Positions 11,127-22,051 of a DNA stretch of 64,000 bases are shown here, in pieces. The position numbers were made by a program, and so were the translations under genes. The stretch is taken from assembly GCA_039545275.1 (NCBI GenBank), contig BCHS01000010.1, positions 248,001 through 312,000 on the forward strand. Direction: 5' to 3'. Every line of letters starts with the position of its first letter. Position 1 is the stretch's first letter. The notes below the pieces were generated by a model. The model saw only the letters and a program-made list of their open reading frames with translations, had not been told where the DNA came from and searched no databases. The DNA comes from Pseudomicrostroma phylloplanum. Its lineage: Eukaryota; Basidiomycota; Exobasidiomycetes; Microstromatales.

Positions 11127-11481
11127 GTTTGCTGCTTTGATCGTGGTACCGAGTGGAAAGACGATGGCGTTGGGGTATTGGCTATGAGCGTAGAGTAGGT
11201 GCGGTGCGTGCAGCTCTGCAACGGGAAGCGGACCAGGACGAGACGCTCACTCGGTTGAGAATTTTTTGGGCCCAGAGGCGGAGCGAGACGAGCGGAGCGG
11301 AGCGGAAGCAGCCACGACGGACGACGCTCCTGTTTGGAATTTTGGACCATTGGCAGGCAAGGCGCCCTTTCCGTGTGTCGGGCAAGGTGGCCAGTCTACT
11401 CACCCAGTCACTCCTTCCTTCTCATCAGGACAACCATACCATACCAACACATACCCCTTCTCCTCCTCCTCCCAGCCCAGC
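11127..11481. promoter_or_regulatory. Bidirectional promoter of NOP6-like and UTP11
   Basis: The 355 bp lie between two divergent start codons, both for 40S-assembly proteins. It contains an AT-rich element reading TGAGAATTTTTT (11256-11267) and a second GGAATTTTGG (11336-11345). These resemble the RRPE element of yeast ribosome-biogenesis promoters (core AAAATTTT), but neither is an exact match. A GCGGA-type repeat (about 11290-11305) lies between them, and a CT-rich leader precedes the UTP11 ATG. That the promoter is shared follows from layout; the RRPE assignment is inference. Confidence 0.5.
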
Positions 11482-12783
11482 ATGCCCATCCGCAACTTCG
11501 TGCACCGGCGCAACCACAAGGAGCGTTCCCAACCCACACATCGCGCCCGCAAGTTTGGCCTGCTCGAGAAGCACAAGGACTATGTACAGCGTGCGAGGGA
11601 CCACCATTCCAAGCGGGATCGCATCAAGCGATTGAGGGAAAAGGCACTGGATAGGAATAAGGATGAGTTTTACTTTGGAATGGTCAAGGGGAGGACGGAG
11701 GTGAGTAGCACAAAGAGTAGCGGAGGAGAGCGAGAGTGAGAGGCGGTGTACTGATCGATCGTCCCCCCGCACCCCACGTCTTCCTTCCTCTGTCGCTTCT
11801 AGAAAGGCGTCCATATCCAATCCCGCGGCAACGAGTCCCTCCCCACAAGCGTCGTCTCCCTCCTCAAAACACAAGACGTAGGCTATGTCCGTCGACAGGT
11901 AACACAGGAGCGCAAGCGCATCGAGGCCCTCGTGGGTCAAATTGCCCCCAATGTCCCCGAGATGAGGGTGGAGTGGCTACAGGAAAAGGAGAGCAGGCTA
12001 CTCGCGCTCAAGGAAGCTGGACTGCTTGGAGCTACGCAGGATAACAAGGGAAAGAGGGGAAAGAGTGCAGGGAGGGAGTTGGAGTTGAATGAGGAGATGG
12101 GAGAGGGGAAGGTGGGAAGTCAGGGAAAGAGGACCGTATGGCTCGATGGAGTCGACCAAGTCCGCGGTTACTCGGCGCCAAGCACCTCGAACGTCACACT
12201 GGACGCTGCAACTGCTGCTGGCGACGAAGAGATGACCAGACCAAAGCACCGCTCTATCGAGGACTACGATCTGGAGGATATAGACGAGGACGTACTCATC
12301 GACGAAGGAGAGCTGACCGACTCGGACGAAGAGTACTCCGACGACGAAGACGTGGACGAAGACTCGGCTCGGCGGCGGCCCTCCTCTCCTTCTGCTTCCT
12401 CTGCCTCTCTCAAGAAGCAAGCCCGCCACCTCCAAAAACTCGCCGAGGACCGGCAGCGCTCAACAGAGAAGCACTGGTCCTACCTCCTCTCTCTGCTACG
12501 CGCCCGCCAAGTCCGTCTGCACGCCCTCCTTCAGGCTTCAAGTCGTCTGGGACTCGTACGATCCCTCATGGCCAACAAGGGCGGGACGTCCGTCTCTAAG
12601 CACAAGTCCAGCTCGCAGGAGGCAGCATTGAGAGAGGCGGTTGCTAGTGGGAAGGTCAGTAAGCATGGGTTGGCCATGCCTGGGAATGAAGACGAGGATG
12701 ATGAAGAGGAAGCAGACATTAACGGGAGGAAGAAGACGAGGGAGAAGGTCGTGTTCAAGTTTGGAAAGGAGAGGAAGAGGTAG
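11482..12783 (+). CDS. UTP11: Utp11, U3 snoRNP / SSU processome component
   Basis: Exons 11482-11700 and 11803-12783 join to 399 residues (donor GTGAGT, acceptor TTCTAG). The first 73 residues carry the Utp11 hallmark: NHKERSQPTHRARKFGLLEK, then HKDYVQRARDHH, LREKALDRNKDEFYF. Utp11 is a basic protein of the small-subunit processome that works with U3 snoRNA in early 18S rRNA maturation. A central acidic Asp/Glu stretch (about residues 235-270) and a basic C-terminus ending KFGKERKR follow. It is longer than yeast Utp11 (about 250 residues) because of low-complexity acidic and Ser inserts. An earlier in-frame ATG at 11266 is not used, since conservation begins at MPIRNFVHRRN. Confidence 0.95.
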
Positions 12784-14618
12784 AGGTAGAGAAAGGAGAA
12801 GGGAAGAAGGACCGAAGGACCTCATTGTATTTATATGTCAATCTCAATCCCAGTATCGTTCTTCAAGACTATTCACACATCTTCGTGGGCACACCTTGAG
12901 CTGGTAGTCTACCTTTTGACTGACCGATACGCTCATCTGTGACATGAAAGTCTCTTCATCGAAGCTTAGACGCTCCTCTCTCCACCCTATCAAATCCTCC
13001 CCTCTATCACCCTATCCGCACCGCCACCTCAGCAGCAGAGCAACAGTCCAATGAAGAGAGCTTCCCTCTCCCTCCCTCTCCCTCTCTCTCTGTCGCATCA
13101 CCACATCGCCACACTACCACTACCAGCAGCCTCAGCAGCCTCAGCATTCATAAAATTGGATAGCGAAGGGGCGGGGGCGAAGGGGCGAAGCAAAATAGGT
13201 AGCAAAAGAACCTACAAGACAGAAAGAGTCGAGGGCGATTGGAGGGAAAGGGTGAGTGGCGCGATTGGGGAAGAGGGTGAGCTAGTGGATTGTGATATGT
13301 GGTGAGTGGGCAGAAGTAGTAAGTGGGGAGAGGGGCAGGGGGGACAGGGAGAGTGAGAGTGGGGGCAGTGTACAGAGTGAGTGTATGGTAGGTGGAGTAG
13401 GGAGAGGGACTACAAATGTGGGTAGAGGGCGAGGTGGGGTGAGGGGGATTTGTTGAGGCGAAGCCGTGGGCATGAGTTGTGTTGAGGGGGAGACGGGGAC
13501 TGTTTGCACTAGAGATGCATAGGATCGAGACCTTCGACGAGGGTGCCGACTTGAAGCAGAGAGGACCGGAAGAGGACGCTCGTCTACTGTTGATCGACCA
13601 GAAGCGATGGCCCATCCATGGACATCCCTACATCCCTACTGCAATTGGACGTCGAAGTATCTGCATGCAAGTCCTCCATGAGTATCTCAGCCAGAGCAAG
13701 CAGTGACTTGGGGAGATCTTGCATCAGGTGCACGGCAAGACGGTGACGGTCTATGGCCATCTATCTTTCTCTTCGTGATTTTGTCGCCTCCTTAGGCCGG
13801 CACAATGCCATTTCGGTGAAGAACACGAAGGGAAGCGACGGTCTTTGCATGCTTTGCCCTGTAACACGAGCACCAGCGTCTGCAACCTCTAAGCCACCTG
13901 TGGGAAGTCCTTCGTGAGATCTGACATGTCGTCGAGTGCGACGGCCCTGCCGATCTGCGGGGACGACCAAGAGATGAGAGTGTTGAGGGGTCGAGTTGAA
14001 GCACTGGAGCCAGCGCCGACCTTGTGGCAACGCGCTTCGCTCGCGTCCCTGGCCCAACGTTGAAGCTGCCTTCATCACGAAAACCCATCCATTGCTTTGA
14101 TAACCCAAGGTCGGGATCCCAAGCGGCATTGACTATCCTTCAAGCACCTGAGAGCCATATTGTTCCACCGATGCCCTCGCGATACTCGCGGAAATTTATC
14201 TGCCTTTTTTGTGATGGCCCCTGTTGCTCGGCACCTCCAGCCTAGTGACTCTTTCTGGGCTCGAGAGCTTGTCGGATGGATGGAGAGGATAGTTGACGTA
14301 GCGATTCGCTCGGCGAGGCAGTGACCTCAGTGAGCGTACCTATTGTCGTCTGGCACTTTCCTCTCCCGGTTCGTCTTGCGCTCTTTCCCTCCCGTCACTT
14401 GCACAGCGTGCTCGGCCCTCCAGAAGCCTCGACCGGCTTACGACTGGAGACTCCACGAAGGCTCTTAGTACCACTGCTGATCAGAGTTGTCCCTTCGTGG
14501 TCGAGAGCCTTGAGCTCCATACGATCTGCTCGACGTGAATGGAGGTCGGATGCAGTGTGTGAGTGCTGAAGTCCCGCGCTTTCGAACGGCGCCTTATCTG
14601 TCCGAGAAACCCACCTAC
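12784..14618. other. Long convergent spacer between UTP11 and the CK1 gene
   Basis: About 1.8 kb between two genes that converge should need only 3' ends. It holds a CT repeat (about 13060-13092) and a purine-rich plus strand (about 13150-13500). A more complex segment (about 13500-14560) contains short ORFs on both strands, none recognised. A further 3' exon of the CK1 gene, a small gene or a non-coding transcript is possible. I cannot choose between these from sequence alone. Confidence 0.4.
13516..13706 (+). CDS. Possible small protein, 63 residues (unrecognised)
   Basis: An ATG at 13516 opens 63 codons of mixed, non-repetitive composition (starts MHRIETFDEG, ends LSQSKQ). The same phase is open back to an ATG at 13479. 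No domain is recognised and no splice partner is clear. It is listed only because the surrounding spacer is unusually long and this ORF is less repetitive than its neighbours. It may well be chance. Confidence 0.12.
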
Positions 14619-16091
14619 TCACCCTCCTCGCTCTTCTTCGCCTTGAGGAAGGACCTTTCGCCTGGGCAGCTGCTGAGGGACCTGCTGCTTTGCTGCCTCA
14701 GCCTTGGCCTCCTCAGTTGCCCGTTGCTGGACACTCCAGTCAAAGACGTAGTCGTACTGGAAGCCTTCACGAACAAAGAGGTCGCGGAAGAGCTTTCGCA
14801 GGTACGAGTAGTCGGGCTTGTCGTCGAAGCGCAGAGAACGGCAGCAGTTGAGGTAGATGGCCATCTCGGAAGGAAAGCCTCGGCAGAGGAGCTCGGTCGG
14901 TGTGGTCATCTTCTTCTCCATGATGCGGTCGTACTTCTGCTTCTTGGTGGCAGCCTTGAGACCTTGCCATGGCAGCGAGCCTCGCAGGAAATACATGAGA
15001 ACATAGCCCAGAGATTCGAGATCGTCACGTCGCGATTGCTCTGTTGGAATATGGAGTGGTAGGTTTTGGATGGTCAGTTTACGTCGTCTGAGAGTCAATC
15101 GGCTTTTACTTCGCAGCTTGTTGCAATCTATGCGCATGCTGCCGGACCACTCATCCACTGCCATTGTACTCACCAACGCCCAAGTGAGTGTTGATCGAAG
15201 TGTAACGAGCAGTACCAGTCAGGTTCTTGTTCTCCCTGTAAGGGATGTGCAGATGCGTCTTGGGGTCTCGGTACTTCTTTGCTAGACCAAAGTCGATGAC
15301 ATTGACCTGGTTACCACGCTTTCCGATTCCCATCAAGAAGTTGTCAGGCTTGATGTCTCGGTGGATGAAGTTGCGCGAGTGGATGTACTCGATTCGTGAG
15401 ATCATCTGGTCAGCCAAGAGGAGCACCGTCTTGAGGGAGAACTTCCGGTTGCAGAAGTTGAACAGGTCCTCCAGGGAGGGTCCCAGCAGATCAATGACCA
15501 TGGCATTGTAATCGCACTCCTGTCCGTACCATCGCACAAAGGGCACTCCTACTCCTCCTGCCAATGTCTTGTAGACCTTTGCCTCATACTCGAGTTGGGG
15601 GTGCTTAGCCTTGATTGACTCAAGCTTGATGGCCACCTCCTCACCTGAGATGATGTTGATGCCAAGGTAGATGTCACCAAAGGATCCCGAACCAATCTTC
15701 TTTCCGATACGGTACTGTGGGCGTGAAGTAAAGAGGTATGCATGTCAGTGTGAGAGACGAAGGGGGTTCAGGAAATTGTGCCCAGGCCACAAACTCACCC
15801 TAGCAAGAGGTGATAGCAATGAGAGTAGCGCAAAGGAGGGAGAAAGGGGCATAGAAAGTCAAGTGTCAGCTCAGTACGATGTCATGTTCCGGTCGACCTG
15901 CACCTGCTCTTTCCTGACGTCCGTCCATGCCACCTTGAGCCTTAGCCTGACTGAGCACAATGGCGTGTACCACGGAGCCGTACATTGCTCCGCTCCTTCG
16001 AGTATAGCCCCTCTATGCTGAGCTCCATATCACCCCCTTGACTCCTGCCATAGCATATAGACACTCACTTTCCACCGACTCGGAGATCCAT
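14619..16091 (-). CDS. HRR25: Casein kinase 1 (CK1 delta/epsilon, Hhp1/Hrr25-like)
   Basis: Minus-strand exons are 16091-16069, a single base at 15799, 15714-15174 and 15040-14619, giving 328 residues. The product starts [21 protein letters not shown] (glycine loop), then VAIKLE (catalytic Lys), [11 protein letters not shown] (catalytic loop), IDFGLAKK (DFG) and the CK1 signature in place of APE, followed by [18 protein letters not shown]. This is the nuclear/cytosolic CK1 delta/epsilon class, Ser/Thr kinases acting in DNA repair, ribosome maturation and cell-cycle control. The reading frame from GGK to YRIG is only kept if one G at 15799 is an exon by itself (see the separate entry). The gene may continue past 14619, because the stop overlaps a perfect GTGAGT donor (exon ending GGAGG). 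The C-terminal tail after the kinase domain is then short and incomplete. Confidence 0.93.
15799..15799 (-). other. Predicted one-nucleotide exon in the CK1 gene
   Basis: Exon 1 ends in AA, two bases of a Lys codon, before GTGAGT at 16068. Exon 3 starts TACCGT after CCCACAG. Joining them directly shifts the frame; one extra G restores the universally conserved GGKYRIG. Exactly such a G sits at 15799, preceded by CTTGCTAG and followed by GTGAGT. Upstream of that CTAG is a CTGAC branch-site match at about 15868-15864. It is followed by about 65 bases of pyrimidine-rich sequence with no AG, as expected of a true 3' splice site. The downstream 84-base intron has its own CTGAC and CACAG. Confidence 0.75.
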
Positions 16092-16921
16092 GATGATCGA
16101 CTAGCTAACGGTTGAACGAACGACAAGGATCCGCAATGATTGTCTGAAGGGTCTTGCTTTGCCGACTTGGGGAATGGAGGTAAAGAGGAGGAGACACGAG
16201 GGACAAAATGACGGCAAATGTTTTTGTCGCTCGAATCTCTACCTCGCAAGTGTGAGGGAAGTAGGACAGGGGGCAGGTGCAAGCGCAAGACTTGATTGAG
16301 TGTGCGTGCTACTGTCTCTTGTGCGTGGTGTAGGCCTGGTAAGCAAAGGTAGAGTAGAGCGCGGTAAGGGCTGAGGAAAAGGCGGGTGAGGGAGAGAAGG
16401 GGGGAGAGGGTTGGGTGATGGTGAGGAGCAGGAGGCAGGAGTCGAGTTGCGACGACACGCCCTGGGTTGCTTGCTTGCTGGGCGGCAGACAGTGTCTCGC
16501 TCAGCTGGGCCAAGCGGGCCAAGAGGCGCAGGGCCGAGGGCGGGCGGGCGGGCGGGCGAAGCCAAGGCAAAAGGGAAAGAGACGCAGGCGGGCGGCGCGG
16601 CCTGTCCAGCCAAACCAGCCAGCCACCCCTTTCGCCCCGCCCCGCCCCGCCAGCATCAGCATCACCACCTCATCTCATCCGTCGAGAGCCACGTGGCCAG
16701 ACCCACCAGCCAGCCGGAACTGCACTAGTCAACCCACACACACACACCTCCGAATTCACTTAGCGTCGTCATGTGACTCCCCTATCGCGTTTCAGCCCGC
16801 ACACAAGACAAAAAGAGCATTCACAAGTGGGAGCTCGTTCTAGTCGCCATTGATTGAGTCGCAACGACGGGAAAGACATCTTCGACGACAGCCAGACGCA
16901 ATCCCTTGTGCAATTGGCCGA
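16092..16921. promoter_or_regulatory. CK1 promoter and RPN5 3' flank, GC-box rich
   Basis: The spacer upstream of the CK1 start (minus) contains five GGG runs separated by single C (16538-16558). It also has tandem CCCCGCC units (about 16634-16651) and a CA repeat (about 16734-16748). GC-box-like repeats suit a constitutive promoter. Small plus-strand ORFs here are low-complexity and not supported as genes. Confidence 0.4.
16538..16558 (+). repeat. GGGC tandem repeat, possible G-quadruplex
   Basis: Five GGG runs are spaced by one C each, which meets the usual quadruplex pattern with very short loops. It lies about 450-470 bases upstream of the CK1 start codon. Confidence 0.6.
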
Positions 16922-18903
16922 CTATGCCCCCAGTCCAGCCCTCACCACGGCCCTCTCCCTGTTGATCAGATGACTCGCCTCCTCCACCAGGCTCATCAGC
17001 TTGTTGATGTCATTCGTCCATGTATTCAGGTGCTCCTGAGCGTCCTTTTTCTTTGCGAGCGACACAATCCCTGCAGGTCGGTCGATGCGCGCCCACACCG
17101 TACCAGAGGTGACTAGAGAGCACAGGGACGACTCGGCCTCGGGCACGGGCAGGTCCAGCAGTTCCGCAAGACGCGGCAGAGTGATCTTCGTGTAGTACTT
17201 GCCCACCACTCGGATGTTCTGAGGAACAGAGGGGGAGACGGGGGTGAAGATGAGTCAAAGTGCTCGTGCAGACAAACACACCCTTGATGTCTATGACTCA
17301 CGTGCTCGACAACTCTCTTGTGAAGCTCTTCCCATCTGTATCTACCCTGCTCCGACTCATCAAAGGTCGGTGTACCCCGCAACAGAGGGCCATACAGCGC
17401 CTCGATACCTGGCCATCGCATCAGCTCAGGCGTAGTAAAGCATTTGAGCAGGTTCCTGTGGCAGAACGGTGGGAGATTTAGCGGATACGTTTTGGACATT
17501 TGTTCCACGAGCCTACTCACTTATGCTCCGGGATAGCCTCGAGATCCTCTGTGGCCTCCACCCTGGCCATCAGATCGCTCTGCTCATTGTCAAAGGGACT
17601 CAGGACCAGGAAGACGATGACATTCCTCCTCGCCTCGGCGGCCTTGGCCTCGTCGTCCTTCACCCTGGGGGTATCAAGCACCTCGCGCCAGTACTTGCAC
17701 ACGTCCAGATGCTTCTTCTCGTGAAGACCATAGCGGATCATCAGGTCGTAATATTGGAGCTTGAGGTCCTGCGATGGACAGTAGCACGCGTTGTGACCGC
17801 GGTCAGTATTGTCACCTCGAGCTCTCTGATCACATTCCTAAACTCACGTGCTGTTCATCTTCCTTGAAGAACTTCGGATTGATCTTCCTTGACACAATCG
17901 CCAAACGAATGTAGTCCTTCCTCTCAAAGTTGAGCCTCATCTGCTCGATGATGAACTCGAACTTCTCCCTCCGCTCCATGCTGCCGAAGGTCTCCACTGC
18001 GAGCTCTTGCAACACGTCGAAGGCCTTGTCGATGTTGCCCTCGGAGTAGAGCATAGATGAGAGCATCTTAGTTACCCGGGCTCTTTCCACCTCGACGAAG
18101 ATCTAGGAAGAGGGCAATGTCAGGTAGCCTGTCAGCTCAGCGCTGAACTGAACAGCCCTGTCAACGATATAGCTCGACTCACCTTGCCTTCCGTCACTTG
18201 CCGAATGGTCTCTACCAGCTTCCGTCTCGATGCTGGATCTAGCCCCTCGTCACCAGTCCTCTTGGCAGAGTCTAGGAGCTTCGTCACCTCTACTGCCTCC
18301 TTGCCTTCCTTTTCCTTTTCAGCTGCTCTCCTCTCCTTGTCCTTTTCCCTCTCCGTCTTCTTCTTGTCTGCTCCTTCGTCTGCATTGCTGTCTACTACCT
18401 TGGCCGCCTCTTCCATCTTGGTGTCCTCTTCCTTGATCGGCTGGGCAGGGGCGACCGGGGCTGTGTTTGGGGGATGAAGGTAGCAAATGGCCATTTGCAC
18501 CATCTTGGTAGTTGCCTGCTTGAGCTGTCCATGCTTCTTGGAAAAGGAGATGAGAGTCTCGCTCAGTAGCTGCCAATTTGTCTGAGATGTCGAAGGGGTG
18601 GTTCGGATGAGGGCGAGGGAGCCTAGGAGGAGGCGTGTGGTGCTGACCATGTCTGCAGCATTTCGGGACTTCTTCTCCAGTACGGCGATCTTGTCCAGGG
18701 CTTCGCTGAGCTTGCCAGACTGAGCCAGCTGCTCTGCCTCTGGAAGGAGCGCATCCACGTCCTTGGTGCTGGATTGTGGGAAGGGTGAGGTTCAGGGGTG
18801 AGCTCGAATTTGGCCGCGAGTGTGGCGTTGTGCTCCCAGAAAGCCCGCAGTCAACAGTCCGTACTCACAAGTCTGCCTCCTGCTTCTTCTCGATGTTGCT
18901 CAT
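16922..18903 (-). CDS. RPN5: 26S proteasome lid subunit Rpn5 (PSMD12)
   Basis: Six minus-strand exons (18903-18869, 18768-18183, 18102-17848, 17768-17521, 17455-17302, 17218-16922), all with GTGAGT donors, encode 524 residues. Rpn5 is a scaffold subunit of the proteasome regulatory lid; related roles with the COP9 signalosome are known in yeast. Diagnostic blocks are RRKLVETIRQVTEGKIFVEVERARVTKML and, in the C-terminal PCI domain, NIRVVGKYYTKITLPRLAELLDL followed by IDRPAGIV and a closing helix with NTWTNDINKLMSLVEEASHLI. It is longer than the usual 445-490 residues because residues about 114-172 form a Lys/Glu-rich charged insert inside the N-terminal helical repeats. The first exon is only 35 bases. 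It is divergent from CTP synthase. Confidence 0.96.
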
Positions 18904-19229
18904 GTTGGTGTTGAGCTGGGCGGACGGAGGAAGAATGAGGGATGTGGTGAGGTGAGATGCTCACTTCCTCGTGTGTGTGTGTCCGTCTGTCTGAGTGGAG
19001 TCGTCATTGATGCGCCGCCTCAGTCCGGGGCCGAAGGGAGCCTTGTGCCTGGCTGCTGTCTCCCGCCGCGCCTGGCGCCGATCCGAAAGTGGATCCAATT
19101 TTGAACGCGACCCGTGATTTTTGATTGCAGGCGAGTCCAGGCAGTCGGCCATCCCACCTAATCCTCCCCCATCCTCACCTCGCAACCTCACCCCTCCATA
19201 CTTCTCACTCGACGCTCCCTCTCTCAAAG
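18904..19229. promoter_or_regulatory. Divergent promoter of RPN5 and CTP synthase
   Basis: The 326 bp separate the two start codons. A TG repeat (about 18974-18984), an AT-rich core around CCAATTTTGAACG (about 19095) and GTGATTTTTGATTG (about 19113-19126), and a CT-rich leader before the CTP synthase ATG are visible. The yeast proteasome element (GGTGGCAAA) was looked for and not found. Confidence 0.5.
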
Positions 19230-22051
19230 ATGACAAAGTTCATCGTCGTCAGCGGTGGTGTCATCTCCGGTATCGGAAAGGGCGTCATCGGTGAGTAGCC
19301 CAAAGGATAAAGGGCAGCGCTGCCAGGGATCTGCAGCAGCCCGGCTGATCTCCCCATTACCGCTCGCCCCATTTCGCAGCTTCTTCGACTGGTCTCTTGC
19401 TCAAGACGCTCGGTCTGAGGGTGACTGCCATCAAGATCGATCCCTATATGAACATCGATGCCGGAACAATGGCCCCCACTGAGCACGGCGAAGTCTTCGT
19501 GCTAGATGATGGAGGAGAGGCAGATCTCGATCTCGGAAACTACGAGCGATACCTCGACGTCACCCTCAGCAAGGATAACAACATCACAACGGGAAAGATC
19601 TACCGCGAGGTCATCGAGAAGGAGAGGCGTGGTGACTACCTCGGCAAGACGGTGCAGATCGTGCCGCATCTCACCAATGCCATTCAAGACTGGTTGCTGA
19701 GAGTTGCTGCGCAGCCAGTCGATTCGACCGGGCTGGCCCCAGAGGTGTGCATCGTAGAGCTGGGCGGTACAGTGGGAGACATCGAGTCAGCTCCCTTCGT
19801 GGAGGCACTGCGTCAATTCCAATTCAGGGTGGGCCAAGACAACTTCGCCCTCGTGCATGTCAGTCTGGTGCCTGTCATCGGAGGAGAGCAGAAGACAAAG
19901 CCGACTCAGGCAGCCATCAAGGACCTTAGAGGACTTGGTTTGGTTCCGGATATGGTGAGTAGAGGTCGAGTGTGTTCCCTCGCAGCGCTATTGGCACAGA
20001 CTCATCCTCATCGCATTTGTACACCCTCCTTCAGATCGCATGTCGGTCACCGGCCAAGCTCGACCAAGCGGTCATCAACAAGCTCTCGATGTTCTGTCAC
20101 GTTGCTCCTGATCAGGTCTTGGGTGTTCATGACGTAGAGTCGACGTATCACGTTCCGCTACTCTTGGAGCAGCAAGGGATGGTCAAGTTCCTGGAGAAGC
20201 GTCTGGGCCTCGAGCTCAAGGGCATGGAGGCAGCCAAGAAGGAGGTAGGACGGGATCTGAGGCGGCGATGGAGGGATCTGACAGCCACGTGAGTCGGCAT
20301 GGTCGAACCTACTTGGTGGAATTCTTTGCTGACCCATTCCTACCACTATCTCATACAGCCACGATCGGATGATCGACACCGTCGAAATTGTTCTGGTAGG
20401 AAAGTACACGTCGCTCCAAGACTCATACATGTCGGTGGTGAAGTCTCTTGAGCATTCCGCTATGCGATGCCATCGCAAACTTAAGCTCAAGTGGGTGGAA
20501 GCTTCAGACCTGGAACCTCAAACAGCCAGCGACAACCCGGTGCGCTATCACGAAGCCTGGCACTCGCTGTGTAGCGCAAAGGGCATCTTGGTACCTGGAG
20601 GCTTCGGCGTCCGAGGAACAGAGGGAATGATCAGCGCTGCAAAGTGGGCCAGGGAGAAGAGGGTACCATACCTCGGCATCTGCCTTGGTTTCCAAATAGC
20701 TGTCATCGAGTTTGCTCGAAATGTCTGTGGCCTCACAGGTGAGTCTTTCCGTACCCAGCGCTTCCCAGTCCGGAACCCCATCACCCCTTTCCCACCCCAC
20801 CACCAATTTGCACTCTCTCACAAATGGCACATGATATCAATTATGACCGTGTCGTTATCCGAAAGTGCTAGAAAGATCCTATACAGCCAGTCGCAACGGC
20901 GCGACTGGGATCCTCTTCAATACAACAGCCACATTTCTCCATAGTGGATGTGTGGCTCCGTAAAGAGAGACCAACATTCATGCTCCTATGCACGATAGCA
21001 GTCTTGGCCAGAGCGGGAGCGATGTGCAATTACTGACTCTCTCTTGACACCTCTGCCTCGTCTTTCTCGTCTAGGTGCCAACTCCGCTGAGATGGACCCC
21101 AACTGCCGCAACCCAGTCGTGGTGTACATGCCAGAAGTGTCCAAGACGCAGCTAGGTGGTACCATGCGTCTGGGCCTGCGCCCATCCGTCTTTTCATCAA
21201 GTAGCAACTCGTGGTCCAAGATCCGCGCCCTCTATGGCGGCGGCGAGGCTTGCTGGGAGAGGCATCGTCATCGCTACGAGATCAATCCCGAGATGGTGTC
21301 TCGTCTAGAGGCCGGTAGCTCCCGCTCGACTGCCATGGAGCAGGCAAGCAGCAGCACCAGCAGCAGGTCAGAGGTCACCTCGCCTGGTCTCGGCTACCCC
21401 GGAGCACCAGACACAGGTCTTCCCGTGCGAGGCTTCCGCCGAACCTCTTCCTCTGCCTCTGCCTTCTCTACTCTAGCCCCTTCCGAGTCGACCCTCAGCA
21501 GCGACGACTCCTTCGAGCCCGCCACCTCTCTCCGCTTCGTCGGCAAGTCCACCTCGGGAGCTCGTATGCAGATCCTAGAGCTGCAAGACCACCCATACTT
21601 TGTCGGTATGCAGGCTCATCCCGAGTTTGCCTCGAGGCCGCTCAACCCTTCGCCGCCCTTCCTCGGTCTGGTGGCAGCTGCTTCGGGTCTGGACGTCCTG
21701 GACGAGCAGCTCGCAAACGGATCACAGTACACGCCGCCGCACCCTACTTCGATGATGGTGCTGGGTCAGGTGCAAGGGGAGGCCAATGCGGCAGAGGACG
21801 CGGCGATGGCCAAGCTGAAGCCCAAGTCTTCTTCCCAGCCCCGATCCGTCAGTGGACGAGGTGGGGCCGCTGCACCTTCTTCGGGTGGGCTGAACATCCT
21901 CATGGAGGAGGACGCAAATGGCAATGGTAATGGAGCCTCTACGCCAGTGGGCGCTAGGAGTCCTGCGCAGGGAAGGGGAGGCGATCTGGACCCGGAGGCA
22001 CTCCCGCCTGGTACAGGCTCGCAGGTAATCAACGGTGCTAGCAGCCACTGA
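19230..22051 (+). CDS. URA7: CTP synthase with a Ser-rich insert
   Basis: Exons 19230-19290, 19380-19954, 20035-20288, 20359-20738 and 21075-22051 join to 748 residues; all donors are GTGAGT. The enzyme makes CTP from UTP, ATP and glutamine. The synthetase domain opens with [16 protein letters not shown] (P-loop type) and carries [13 protein letters not shown] and [13 protein letters not shown]. The amidotransferase domain has the oxyanion strand GGFGVRG, the nucleophile Cys in GICLGFQ and the catalytic HPEF. Family members usually have about 560-590 residues. The extra length is a 71-residue Ser-rich insert (residues 505-575, bases 21317-21529) between RLEAG and [17 protein letters not shown], plus a low-complexity tail of about 110 residues. 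Both are in frame with no splice sites. Insert and tail probably serve regulation by phosphorylation, an inference. Confidence 0.96.

Noticed and set aside
13148..13615. A 155-codon minus-strand frame rich in Pro/Ser/Thr
   Set aside because: It is a translation of a purine-rich simple-sequence stretch with no domain and no splice support.
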